A stretch of 64,000 bases of DNA, taken from positions 21,327 to 85,326 of the forward strand of contig JAHBTN010000017.1 in assembly GCA_019638575.1 (NCBI GenBank), written 5' to 3'. This DNA comes from Ferruginibacter sp. (GTDB taxonomy: Bacteria; Bacteroidota; Bacteroidia; Chitinophagales; Chitinophagaceae). The translations under genes were made by a program, and so were the position numbers. Below are positions 24,884 through 32,696 of the stretch, piece by piece. Numbering within the stretch: the stretch's first letter is position 1; the number at the start of each line of letters is the position of its first letter. The notes under the pieces are model-generated. The model saw nothing but the letters and a program-made list of their open reading frames with translations, made no database searches and was not told where the DNA came from.

Positions 24884-27175
24884 TTATTTTATGATGGTAA
24901 CATAGCCGGTAAATGGTTCCCTGCCATCTCCCGGTTCTATTATATAAAAATAGGTATCTATAGGCAATGGCTTGCCTTTATATGTACCATTCCAGGGTTT
25001 ATAAACACCTTTGCATTCAAATACAAGCTGCCCTGCACGGGTAAAAACCTGTGTATGGTTATTCTTATATTCATTCAGGAATTGAATCTCCCAAAAATCG
25101 TTGATGCCATCATTGTTGGGAGAAAAAGTATTGGGTATCCTTGGTATTTTTAAAACATCAACAAACATTTCATCGGTAGCCGAACAACCACCCGCTGTTG
25201 TTACTGTAAAAGTATAGGTGATATCATCTTTTGCATCAATGCAATTTGGTTTTAAAACCGTTGTATTATCAAGGTATAAAGGAGGCCACCAGGTATATTG
25301 CTGGTTAACACCTGTGGCTGTTGCATCAATTGTTATCCTGCCACCTTCAAGCATAACCCTGTCGGGGCCTGCATTTGCAACAGGGTAGGGGTTTACTGTA
25401 AGTTGTTTTGTAAGCAGATTACTTTTACAACCATGGCTGTTAATTGTGAATAAACTTATATTGTAAGTATTGGTATTAGGATAAGTGTAAGTAAATGTTG
25501 CTGAATCCTTTGTTATACCATTGCCCAAATCCCAATTCCATTGCACAGTAATGCCATCCATGCTGTTTGTTGAATCGGAAAAAAATATTGCATCGCCGAG
25601 GCAAACATTAGTTTTACTTAATTCAAATGCAGTAATAGGTTGTGGATGTATTGTATTTATAACAATACTTGTATCATTTGTACAACCCATATTGCTAGTA
25701 ACCTGCAGGTTAACATTAAATGGCCCCGTATCAGTATAAATATGTGTGGGTGTTTTTAATGTAGAAAAATTATTACTGCCACTAAGCGTATCGCCAAAGT
25801 TCCATAAGTAACGAAAACTATTTTCGGTACCATCGGTTATGGTTGACAGGTTTGAAAAACTAACTACTGCATTGGGCAAACAAATCGATGGAGGGAAACT
25901 AAAATCTACAATAGGTTTTGGTGCAATAACAAATGCAATTTGCGAGCCTGCTACAGATGGCGTATCACATTCGCTTAAAATTGTATTTCCATCAGAGCCA
26001 TATTGTAATATAATTTTAAAATTTCCGGGCTGATTTACAGAAGTATTAAAGTAAACGGCAATTTGCTTTGTTAATCCGCTTACACAATTAATTGGCAATG
26101 CACTACTGATGGTAACCGGGTATGGGCCAGTGATGATAAAATCTGAACCATCGGCAGCAACAGAATTGCATTTGATATTATTGGGAAAAATCAATAACAA
26201 TGAATCGGTACTGCATTTATTGTTAATTAGGCTATCCATTGGTACGGGTGTAGGCGATAATACACTAAAAGGTACCGATTCGCCGGGAGGTACTTCATTA
26301 TCACAAAGATCAAGTAAGGTATTTGAATCTGACCCGTTTTTTGCTACCAGGTTATAATTGCCAAAAGGTAAAGAATTGCTAAAGGTTATTAAAACAGAAT
26401 CCATATCAAAACCGGTAGCACACCCAAAACCTACAGCGCTGGTAATGGTAGCGGCAGGAGGGCTTAATATAAAGTCTGATCCATCGCTTGCAAGGCTGCT
26501 GCATTTCATGCGTTTGTTTAGTTTTACTAACACCTGGCTGCCATCACAAGTTGTATTTTGTGCTAAAGCAATATGGGGTGGTAAGGTATCGGTAATAACT
26601 GCAGTACCACCACCAAATGATAATGCATAGCCGTGTTGTGAATCGGAAAAATGGCTTACTAAAAGTAAGTAATTGTGGCCTTGTGTAATTAAAGGGCTAT
26701 TTGCAAAAGCAGATAACATTGCTTCGGGTGCAGAAGCACATTGTATATAATTTAAACCGGTATCAGAAGCGCCTGTTGGGCCATAAGTGCCTGCCCAATT
26801 GCCGGTAACAATTAAACTGCTATCGGTAAAAACATCGTTAGGATTATGGCCTGTAATATCGTACAATTGCCAGTCATAGTCTTCATCAAAAATATTAGGT
26901 GTAATAGTAAAACTTAATGTTCCGCTTTTAAAGCAGGTAAATTTGTACCAAAAAGGGTTTCTATCCATGTACGACGAATCATTGCTTGCAGAACATCCCG
27001 GAACATATATTAACGATGACCTGCAAAGAGGAACACTATCCTGCAAAAAAACAGAAGTACCACATACGGGAAAAGCAGTAGATGGAGTTTGGCCAAGTGT
27101 GCTGCAGGGGAATTGTGCAAATACACTGCCTGCCTGCATATAAAATATAAATATGATAACCCTTTTTAGCAGCAT
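24884..27175 (-). CDS. Large secreted protein with PKD repeats and T9SS type B sorting domain
   Basis: This 763-residue secreted protein has a signal peptide (KRVIIFIFYMQAGSVFAQ). Two similar segments of about 110 residues (NTTCDGSQVLVKLNKRMKCSSLASDGSDF and NKCSTDSLLLIFPNNIKCNSVAADGSDF) are an internal repeat. Two PKD-type domains follow (SFRYLWNFGDTLSG and VQWNWDLGNGI), and the C-terminal 85 residues are the gliding-motility-associated type B sorting domain (TFSPNNDGINDFWEI to KPLPIDTYFYIIEPGDGRE). It is probably surface-anchored or released. The binding target is unknown. smpB lies 37 bp downstream. Confidence 0.88.
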   Translation of the reverse strand: MLLKRVIIFIFYMQAGSVFAQFPCSTLGQTPSTAFPVCGTSVFLQDSVPLCRSSLIYVPGCSASNDSSYMDRNPFWYKFTCFKSGTLSFTITPNIFDEDYDWQLYDITGHNPNDVFTDSSLIVTGNWAGTYGPTGASDTGLNYIQCASAPEAMLSAFANSPLITQGHNYLLLVSHFSDSQHGYALSFGGGTAVITDTLPPHIALAQNTTCDGSQVLVKLNKRMKCSSLASDGSDFILSPPAATITSAVGFGCATGFDMDSVLITFSNSLPFGNYNLVAKNGSDSNTLLDLCDNEVPPGESVPFSVLSPTPVPMDSLINNKCSTDSLLLIFPNNIKCNSVAADGSDFIITGPYPVTISSALPINCVSGLTKQIAVYFNTSVNQPGNFKIILQYGSDGNTILSECDTPSVAGSQIAFVIAPKPIVDFSFPPSICLPNAVVSFSNLSTITDGTENSFRYLWNFGDTLSGSNNFSTLKTPTHIYTDTGPFNVNLQVTSNMGCTNDTSIVINTIHPQPITAFELSKTNVCLGDAIFFSDSTNSMDGITVQWNWDLGNGITKDSATFTYTYPNTNTYNISLFTINSHGCKSNLLTKQLTVNPYPVANAGPDRVMLEGGRITIDATATGVNQQYTWWPPLYLDNTTVLKPNCIDAKDDITYTFTVTTAGGCSATDEMFVDVLKIPRIPNTFSPNNDGINDFWEIQFLNEYKNNHTQVFTRAGQLVFECKGVYKPWNGTYKGKPLPIDTYFYIIEPGDGREPFTGYVTIIK

Positions 27176-27191
27176 GTTTAAATTCTTTATA

Positions 27192-27230
27192 CTGCTGCAG
27201 GTAAAAATTATTTAATTAAGATTGCAGCAG
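27192..27230 (-). terminator. Weak hairpin after accD
   Basis: CTGCTGCA (27192-27199) pairs with TGCAGCAG (27223-27230) just past the accD stop. The loop is 23 nt and no T-run follows, so termination here is uncertain. Confidence 0.35.
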
Positions 27231-27232
27231 AT

Positions 27233-28141
27233 TTAGCCTTTAAAGAGACTTAACAAGTTACCCAATTTTTCACGTAAGTCTTTACGGTGAACAATAAAAT
27301 CTAAGAAACCATGCTCCAATAAAAATTCACTGCGTTGAAAACCTTCGGGTAAATCTTTTTTTATTGTTTCTTTAATTACCCTGGGGCCGGCAAATCCTAT
27401 AAGTGCGCCCGGTTCGGCACAAATTACATCGCCAAGCATGGCAAATGATGCGGTAGTACCACCAAAAGTAGGGTCGGTACAAAGGGAGATATAAGGGATT
27501 TTTTTATCGCTGAGTTGAGATAGTTTGCCAGATGTTTTTGCCAGTTGCATTAATGAAAATGCACTCTCCATCATCCTGGCGCCACCACTTTTATTTATTA
27601 TCATAAACGGGTAGTTATGTTGCATACAATAATCACAGGCACGGCTTATTTTTTCACCCATCACACTGCCAAGGCTACCACCTATAAATTCAAAATCCAT
27701 GCAGGCAATTACTAATGGATGGCCCATTATTTTTCCATCTGCTACGGTCATTGAATCGTGAATGCCTGTTTTTGCATAAGTTTCTTTTAAGCGCTCTTTG
27801 TAAGGCTTTAAATCAACAAAATTCAGGTAATCTTTTGATTTAATGTTGGTAAATAGTTCAGTAAATGTGCTGTCGTCATAAAGAATTTGAAAATACTCCT
27901 GGCTGCCAATCCTGTGATGGTAATCGCATTTTGGGCATACAAATTTATTTTCGGCTAGTTCAGAAACAGTGCAGGTATATTTGCATGCCGGGCATTTTGA
28001 CCACAACCCTTCGGGTGCATCTTTTTTATCTTTTGTAGATGTAAGGATGCCCTTTTTCATCCGCTTAAACCAACTTGACTTTAATTGTTCTTCGGCATTT
28101 TGTTCGCCCGCAAGGTTGGCATCAAAATCTTCCTGTTGCAT
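27233..28141 (-). CDS. accD: Acetyl-CoA carboxylase carboxyltransferase subunit beta
   Basis: Transfers the carboxyl group from biotin to acetyl-CoA in fatty-acid synthesis, with AccA. The 302-residue protein has the N-terminal zinc ribbon (WSKCPACKYTC then KFVCPKCDYHHRI, four Cys) and the crotonase-type core: GKIMGHPLVIACMDFEFIGGSLGSVMGEK, SGGARMMESAFSLMQLAKTS and FGGTTASFAMLGDV. A perfect 12-bp inverted repeat lies upstream (28197-28259). accA is not in the window. Confidence 0.97.
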   Translation of the reverse strand: MQQEDFDANLAGEQNAEEQLKSSWFKRMKKGILTSTKDKKDAPEGLWSKCPACKYTCTVSELAENKFVCPKCDYHHRIGSQEYFQILYDDSTFTELFTNIKSKDYLNFVDLKPYKERLKETYAKTGIHDSMTVADGKIMGHPLVIACMDFEFIGGSLGSVMGEKISRACDYCMQHNYPFMIINKSGGARMMESAFSLMQLAKTSGKLSQLSDKKIPYISLCTDPTFGGTTASFAMLGDVICAEPGALIGFAGPRVIKETIKKDLPEGFQRSEFLLEHGFLDFIVHRKDLREKLGNLLSLFKG

Positions 28142-28196
28142 ACTTAAAATTTCTCTTTAGGTATTTGGGTTGATAATCTTATCGGGGTAGGAATAT

Positions 28197-28259
28197 TTTC
28201 CATAAGGCACAAAGTAAGCAAAGATTTTGAGCATTACATATTTTGATGCCTTATGGAAA
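28197..28259. repeat. Perfect 12-bp inverted repeat upstream of accD
   Basis: TTTCCATAAGGC (28197-28208) and GCCTTATGGAAA (28248-28259) are perfect complements 39 bp apart. The spacer holds -7-like boxes on the minus strand (AATCTTTG and TTACTTTG), so the repeat could frame the accD promoter. Neither arm is followed by a T-run in the minus direction, which argues against a simple terminator of the aldolase gene. Confidence 0.55.
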
Positions 28260-28270
28260 TAAAAAAATGA

Positions 28271-29329
28271 TTAAGCTATTGTAATATCCTTGTCTAAATA
28301 AACGTCCTGGATAGTATTAAGTAACTCAACACCTTCTTTCATTGGCTTTTGAAAAGCCTTGCGCCCGCTGATGAGGCCCATACCACCTGCCCGTTTGTTT
28401 ATAACAGCTGTGGTTACTGCTTCGGCTAAATCGGTAGCACCTTTACTTTCGCCGCCACTGTTAATTAAACCTACACGGCCCATATAACAATTAGCCACCT
28501 GGTAACGGCATAGGTCGATAGGATGATCGGTAGTTAATTTTGAATATACAAGCGGAGAGGTTTTACCATGTTTTGTAGCGTTGTAACCGCCATTATTGGT
28601 AGGTAATTTTTGTTTAATGATATCGGCCTGTATGGTAACACCAAGATGGTTTGCCTGCCCGGTTAAATCTGCAGAAGCATGATAATCTACTCCATCAACT
28701 TTAAAACCGCTATTGCGCAGGTAGCACCATAGTACGGTTGTCATGCCCAGTTCGTGTGCTATTTCAAATGCAGTTGATACTTCCTGTATTTGGCGTGTGC
28801 TTTCATCACTTCCAAAATAAATGGTAGCGCCAACGGCAGTTGCTCCCATATTCCATGCATCTTTTACTTTACCAAACATTACCTGGTCGAACTTGTTTGG
28901 TAAACTTAAAAATTCGTTGTGATTTATTTTTACCATCATTGGTATCTTATGAGCATACTTACGGCTAATAATGCCCAGTACACCATAGGTAGATGCCACT
29001 GCATTACATCCGCCTTCAATAGCCAGCTTTACAATGTTTTCAGGATCAAAATAAATAGGGTTGGGTGCAAAAGATGCTCCGGCGCTATGTTCAATACCCT
29101 GGTCAACCGGTAATATAGATACATATCCTGTACCACCTAAGCGGCCATGGTTTAATATATTCTGTAAACTAATTAATGTTTGATTGTTTCTGTTACTATT
29201 TTTCCAAACCTCGTCAACATGGTTAGGGTTTGGATGGGTTATATCATTTTTTGAAATGGTTTTACACTCATGGTTCAACAGGCTATCGGCCTGGTTGCCC
29301 AATAATTCTGCAATTTTTTTATTAGCCAT
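28271..29329 (-). CDS. fbaB: Fructose-bisphosphate aldolase, class I (DhnA/FbaB type)
   Basis: Cleaves and forms fructose-1,6-bisphosphate by a Schiff-base mechanism. The 352 residues match the FbaB/DhnA family: [54 protein letters not shown]-like [23 protein letters not shown] and [21 protein letters not shown]. This is the Schiff-base type, unrelated in sequence to the metal-dependent FbaA. A consensus -7 box TAAATTTG lies 18-25 bp before the ATG. Confidence 0.93.
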   Translation of the reverse strand: MANKKIAELLGNQADSLLNHECKTISKNDITHPNPNHVDEVWKNSNRNNQTLISLQNILNHGRLGGTGYVSILPVDQGIEHSAGASFAPNPIYFDPENIVKLAIEGGCNAVASTYGVLGIISRKYAHKIPMMVKINHNEFLSLPNKFDQVMFGKVKDAWNMGATAVGATIYFGSDESTRQIQEVSTAFEIAHELGMTTVLWCYLRNSGFKVDGVDYHASADLTGQANHLGVTIQADIIKQKLPTNNGGYNATKHGKTSPLVYSKLTTDHPIDLCRYQVANCYMGRVGLINSGGESKGATDLAEAVTTAVINKRAGGMGLISGRKAFQKPMKEGVELLNTIQDVYLDKDITIA

Positions 29330-29346
29330 ATTAGTTTGGTTTTTGG

Positions 29347-29354
29347 CAAATTTA
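29347..29354 (-). promoter_or_regulatory. Consensus -7 box for the aldolase gene
   Basis: On the minus strand TAAATTTG matches TAnnTTTG and predicts transcription from about 29341, a leader of about 12 nt before the ATG at 29329. No -33 TTTG is seen. Confidence 0.5.
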
Positions 29355-29442
29355 GTATAAAATGTATTGAAAGAGTAGTGAAACGGATAATTTATACCCC
29401 TAAAATCCTTTAAAAAAGATGCATATGAAATATGATATAAAA

Positions 29443-29468
29443 ACTCAATTATTATATCAAAATTGAGT
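29443..29468 (-). terminator. Hairpin terminator after the BtuF-like gene
   Basis: ACTCAATT (29443-29450) pairs with AATTGAGT (29461-29468). On the minus strand TTTTT follows. The stem is AT-rich and modest. Confidence 0.55.
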
Positions 29469-29488
29469 GGTATTTAATAGCCTGGAAT

Positions 29489-30262
29489 TTATTTATTAAC
29501 AGCGTTGATGATAGTTGTAAAATAAGCAGGTGCTTTTAGTAACCTGCTTCCGTACCAGCTAAACATTTCCCCATCTACCAGCATAATTTTAGTTGTTGGC
29601 AATTGTTCCGATAATTCTTCAATATGTTTTTGTTTAAACGGATAAGGTTCGCTGGATAATAACAGTAGTTGGCAATTGGCTTTTTTAATTGCTTCAATAT
29701 TTACCTGAGGATATCTTGAAGTAGTTGCAAATACGTTTTTAAAACCGCAACAGGTAAGCATATCATTAATAAAAGTATTGCATCCTGCAGCCATAAATGG
29801 ATTTTTCCAGATAAGGTATGCTGTACGAATTGTATGATTAAGGCCGGGTATTTGTACAAAGTTTATTTTTACCTGTTTTATTAATTCTTTTGCCTCTTTT
29901 GCTTTTTGTACCAGGTTGCCAATATCTTCAATCATTTGTAAAGCATCTTGCAGGTTGTTTACATCGGTAAGCCAGATGGGGTAATAGTTTGCTAATTGTT
30001 CTACCTGTTCCTTTGTATTTTCTTCCTTATTGGCTATTATTAAATCGGGGTTAAGTTCCTTTACCTTTTCGATATTGATTGTTTTTGTACCGCCAATTTT
30101 AGTTTTTGATTTATACCATTCAGTTGGATGTACACAAAATTTGGTTATAGCAATGGTTTCCTCTTCCAGGTTAAAATAATGTAGCAATTCGGTTTGCGAG
30201 GGAACCAGTGATATTATCCTTTTTGGGAAAAAGCCAGGTTGAGATGAACTATTTAAAATCAT
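29489..30262 (-). CDS. Helical-backbone metal receptor, BtuF-like, without signal peptide
   Basis: This 257-residue protein belongs to the cobalamin/Fe-siderophore binding-protein superfamily: KRIISLVPSQTELLHYF, KIGGTKTINIEKVKELNPDLIIANKEENTKEQVEQL, then the long linking helix and a second lobe (TAYLIWKNPFMAAGCNTFINDML). The N terminus MILNSSSQPGFFPKR has no hydrophobic signal or lipobox, so as read it would stay in the cytoplasm. No permease or ATPase is nearby. It may serve cobalamin salvage, but this is inference. Confidence 0.8.
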   Translation of the reverse strand: MILNSSSQPGFFPKRIISLVPSQTELLHYFNLEEETIAITKFCVHPTEWYKSKTKIGGTKTINIEKVKELNPDLIIANKEENTKEQVEQLANYYPIWLTDVNNLQDALQMIEDIGNLVQKAKEAKELIKQVKINFVQIPGLNHTIRTAYLIWKNPFMAAGCNTFINDMLTCCGFKNVFATTSRYPQVNIEAIKKANCQLLLLSSEPYPFKQKHIEELSEQLPTTKIMLVDGEMFSWYGSRLLKAPAYFTTIINAVNK

Positions 30263-30302
30263 TGGTTAAAAATAATGCTAGTAATTGTTTACTGCATAAA
30301 AA

Positions 30303-30329
30303 AACTTCCATAGCGTTACTATGGAAGTT
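30303..30329 (-). terminator. Strong minus-strand terminator downstream of the peptide-repeat unit
   Basis: AACTTCCATAG (30303-30313) and CTATGGAAGTT (30319-30329) form a perfect 11-bp stem with a 5-nt loop. Read on the minus strand a TTTTTTT run follows. It lies between the repeat frame (stop at 30448) and the BtuF-like gene, so it would end a transcript covering the repeats. Confidence 0.85.
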
Positions 30330-30447
30330 GAAAAATTTAACCAGCCAAGCACATGGGCAGGTTTTTCAGGATTTTTTAGGTTGGATCTTCTTTCGTAAGG
30401 GGGTTACCTTATATGGCAGAGGTTCCAATTAATAATTTATCCTGGTT

Positions 30448-30654
30448 TCAGTGTTTTTCATTTTCGCCATCATCGCTTTTTAGGGCATAGGCAGGATTTT
30501 GGTTTTCTTTGGTTTTTCTGCCATCATCGCTTTTTAAGGCATAGGCAGGATATTGGTTTTCTTTGGTTTTGCCATCGTCGCTTTTTAAAGCATAGGCAGG
30601 ATTTTGGTTTTTTTGGTTTTTCGTCCATTGTTGTTTTACAACTATGGTAGGATA
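30448..30654 (-). CDS. Open frame for a tandem-repeat peptide, no ordinary start codon
   Basis: The minus-strand frame reads 68 residues with three good copies of NQ(N/Y)PAYALKSDDG joined by KTKE or RKTKE, then ENEKH and a stop. Copies differ by three synonymous changes (GCT/GCC, TTA/CTA, GAC/GAT), one replacement (Asn/Tyr) and one in-frame 3-nt gap, which favours translation in this frame. The frame has no ATG, GTG or TTG. An ATG at 30634 lies in another frame and would enter the repeat frame only if one A were missing from the run of seven A just after it (frame MDEKPKNQNPAYAL). It has a plausible promoter and terminator. I do not recognise the peptide; a multi-copy precursor peptide is one idea, a decayed gene another. 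Confidence 0.4.
   Translation of the reverse strand, partial: YPTIVVKQQWTKNQKNQNPAYALKSDDGKTKENQYPAYALKSDDGRKTKENQNPAYALKSDDGENEKH
30466..30654. repeat. Tandem repeat, 51-54 bp units, three good copies and one decayed
   Basis: On the plus strand units start at 30466 (54 bp), 30520 (51 bp) and 30571 (52 bp), each beginning GCCATC(A/G)TCGCTTTTTA and containing GCATAGGCAGGAT. From 30623 a fourth copy is degraded, with single-base gaps that sum to a multiple of three. Unlike a CRISPR there are no unique spacers. Confidence 0.9.
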
Positions 30655-30667
30655 TTATTATTAAAAT

Positions 30668-30718
30668 TTAAAATAGAAGTTGACTGATATCGGATTGTCT
30701 TAGGTGCTTCACAAACAT
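30668..30718 (-). CDS. Possible 16-residue leader peptide ahead of the repeat frame
   Basis: ATG at 30718 opens a frame of 16 codons (MFVKHLRQSDISQLLF) that stops at 30668, 14 nt before the repeat frame. Its end overlaps one arm of the long inverted repeat. Only position and a normal start codon support it; a frame this short can occur by chance. Confidence 0.2.
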   Translation of the reverse strand: MFVKHLRQSDISQLLF

Positions 30719-30792
30719 TGGATACAATTCTATTGGTTTTAATCAGGATTTTGGATAATGATTGATATTTGAATTCCTATCAATCAACTTCT
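30675..30792 (-). ncRNA. Possible structured leader closed by a 15-bp stem
   Basis: AGAAGTTGACTGATA (30675-30689) and TATCAATCAACTTCT (30778-30792) are complementary at 14 of 15 positions. The odd position is a G-U pair in minus-strand RNA but an A-C mismatch in plus-strand RNA, so the stem favours the minus strand. It would close an 88-nt loop directly at the predicted 5' end of the repeat transcript. Confidence 0.45.
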
Positions 30793-30796
30793 GATA

Positions 30797-30804
30797 CAAA
30801 GATG
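30797..30804 (-). promoter_or_regulatory. -7-like box ahead of the peptide-repeat unit
   Basis: On the minus strand CATCTTTG differs from TATCTTTG at one base. The predicted start, about 30791, coincides with the first base of the closing stem. I find no clear -33 TTTG. Confidence 0.4.
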
Positions 30805-30966
30805 CAATAGATTATAATTAAAAAACAGAGCGAATGTGCTCTATTTTTTGAGTATTGATATTACTCTGTAAATAGTAAGTATCCAGTAATGTTAATAGTG
30901 CTGTTACGAAGGAATGTATCGTATTTTTACGTTTAATTAATTTAAAAAAGTTGCACAAAAAAATAA

Positions 30967-30989
30967 TGCTGCATCAGTAGAATGCAGCA
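30967..30989 (-). terminator. Terminator of the PLP synthase gene
   Basis: TGCTGCAT (30967-30974) pairs with ATGCAGCA (30982-30989). On the minus strand TTATTTTTTT follows. It insulates the repeat unit from the gene at 31030. Confidence 0.85.
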
Positions 30990-31029
30990 CTATATTAAGT
31001 TTTAAAGCTTTCGTAATTTAACGATACTA

Positions 31030-32385
31030 TTATTTTGTGAGACTTTGTATTATGTCGTATTTGGTTACAATATGCAGGGTGCCACTATCATCTTTGCTTA
31101 AAACGGCGCCATTTTCTTTTGTTATAAAACTACTCAATCTTTCAACAGGTGTATCAAAAGCTACTTCGGGATAAGGTTTTTCCATTACCGATGCTATTGT
31201 TTCTGCTTTTATATCGGGATTACTCAATATTTTATTAAACAAGCCTCCGGCAGAAATGGCGCCCACACTGGATTCTGCTTCCATCACAGGGATATTTTCA
31301 ATATCATATTTCTTCATTAACTCAATAGCTTCTGCAACAGTATTTTCTTTATTAAGGCTGATAAGGCGTTGTGCCCCACGGCCGCCTACCAGGTCTTTAA
31401 ATGTTTTTACTTCTAAAAATCCCCTTTCAAGCATCCATTGATCATTATATATTTTACCCACATACCGGCTGCCATGATCGTGAAAAATCAAAACCACTAC
31501 ATCATCTTTTGTAAGTTTGTCTTTTAACTGCATAAGTCCCTGTAAACAACTTCCGGCACTATAACCTATAAAAATTCCTTCCTCTTTAGCAATACGCCTG
31601 GCCATTACAGCGCCATCCTTGTCTGTAACTTTGGTAAACTCATCTATAAACTGCATATCGTAGTTTGCAGGTACAAAATCTTCTCCAAACCCTTCACTTA
31701 TATATGGATAAACTTCCTTTTGATCTAACTCTCCGGTATCAAAATATTTTTTTAACAAAGAGCCATAACTATCTATTGCCCAAACTTTTATATTAGGATT
31801 TTTTTCTTTTAAATATTTGCCTGTACCCACAATAGTACCGCCAGTACCTGTTGCCACTACAAGGTGAGTTACTTTACCTTCTGTTTGTTCCCAAATTTCG
31901 GGGCCTGTTTGTTCATAATGAGCAAGGCGGTTGGCTAAATTATCGTATTGGTTTACATACCAGCTATTGGGAACTTCCTGTGCCAGCCTTTTACTTACCG
32001 AGTAATAACTACGGGGGTCTTCGGGTTCTACATTAGTTGGGCATACTATAACTTCGGCACCAACAGCTTTTAAAATATCGGCTTTTTCTTTCGATTGTTT
32101 ATCGGTAGTGGTAAAAATACATTTATAACCTTTTATACATGCGGCCAGTGCTAATCCCATACCTGTGTTGCCACTTGTACCTTCAATGATAGTACCACCC
32201 GGTTTTATTTTACCTTCCTGCTCTGCCACTTCAAGCATCTTTAGTGCCATACGGTCTTTAATACTATTGCCCGGGTTAAAATATTCAACCTTTGCCAAAA
32301 CAGTACATGGCAAACCCTTGGTTACTTTATTAAGCTTAATTAAAGGTGTATTACCTATTGTTTCCAGTATATTATTTAGCCACAT
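31030..32385 (-). CDS. PLP-dependent cystathionine beta-synthase / cysteine synthase with CBS pair
   Basis: This 451-residue protein has a fold-type II PLP domain, residues about 1-325: NPGNSIKDRMALKML carries the Schiff-base Lys, EGTSGNTGMGLAL binds the substrate carboxylate, and ATGTGGTIVGTGKYL binds phosphate. Two CBS motifs follow (about 335-450), typically an adenosyl-ligand sensor. This order fits cystathionine beta-synthase without the heme domain; a cysteine synthase activity is equally possible. It is a single gene on the minus strand. Confidence 0.9.
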   Translation of the reverse strand: MWLNNILETIGNTPLIKLNKVTKGLPCTVLAKVEYFNPGNSIKDRMALKMLEVAEQEGKIKPGGTIIEGTSGNTGMGLALAACIKGYKCIFTTTDKQSKEKADILKAVGAEVIVCPTNVEPEDPRSYYSVSKRLAQEVPNSWYVNQYDNLANRLAHYEQTGPEIWEQTEGKVTHLVVATGTGGTIVGTGKYLKEKNPNIKVWAIDSYGSLLKKYFDTGELDQKEVYPYISEGFGEDFVPANYDMQFIDEFTKVTDKDGAVMARRIAKEEGIFIGYSAGSCLQGLMQLKDKLTKDDVVVLIFHDHGSRYVGKIYNDQWMLERGFLEVKTFKDLVGGRGAQRLISLNKENTVAEAIELMKKYDIENIPVMEAESSVGAISAGGLFNKILSNPDIKAETIASVMEKPYPEVAFDTPVERLSSFITKENGAVLSKDDSGTLHIVTKYDIIQSLTK

Positions 32386-32674
32386 ATTTTTTTGGGGTAA
32401 AGTTAAGAAAAATGAATTTGGGGGAGATTCTTATATATTTATAAAAATAGTTATAGAAAAATTACTACAAGACATTTATGTCTCTTACTACTTTATGTAG
32501 AAGTTGATTAAAGCATTTTTGCCAGCACAATATCCAATTGAATCTACTGCAATATCTCATTGAAGAATTCGTTTTTGAAACCATAGCAATATCCTTATTT
32601 TAAAACTGATAGTCCCCGGTCTCATTATTTTATTATGCGACTTTTAACCTAGTAAACTTTACCAGCTTTATAGA
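32386..32674. other. Intergenic stretch without visible genes
   Basis: AT-rich spacer between the PLP synthase start and the hairpin at 32675. A weak -7-like TAACTTTA lies just before the synthase start on the minus strand (about 32400). I find no open frame longer than about 35 codons and no strong structure. Confidence 0.5.
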
Positions 32675-32694
32675 AACCTCCAGTATTGGAGGTT
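32675..32694. terminator. Hairpin at the 3' end of the S41 protease gene
   Basis: AACCTCC (32675-32681) pairs with GGAGGTT (32688-32694), followed on the plus strand by TTTTATTTTTTT. The T-run favours the plus strand, although the only gene end nearby is on the minus strand. Confidence 0.6.
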
Positions 32695-32696
32695 TT

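Noticed and set aside
30208-30432. Plus-strand 74-codon frame across the BtuF-like gene start
   Set aside because: It runs antisense through a coding start and a strong terminator, with no protein-like composition.
30533-30634. 34-codon frame from ATG 30634 through the repeats (MDEKPKKPKSCL...)
   Set aside because: It ends inside the second repeat and unit length changes break its periodicity; synonymous variation supports the other frame.
30466-30654. CRISPR-like array
   Set aside because: Units are contiguous tandem repeats with no unique spacers, no palindromic repeat and no cas genes; they read as a peptide repeat instead.
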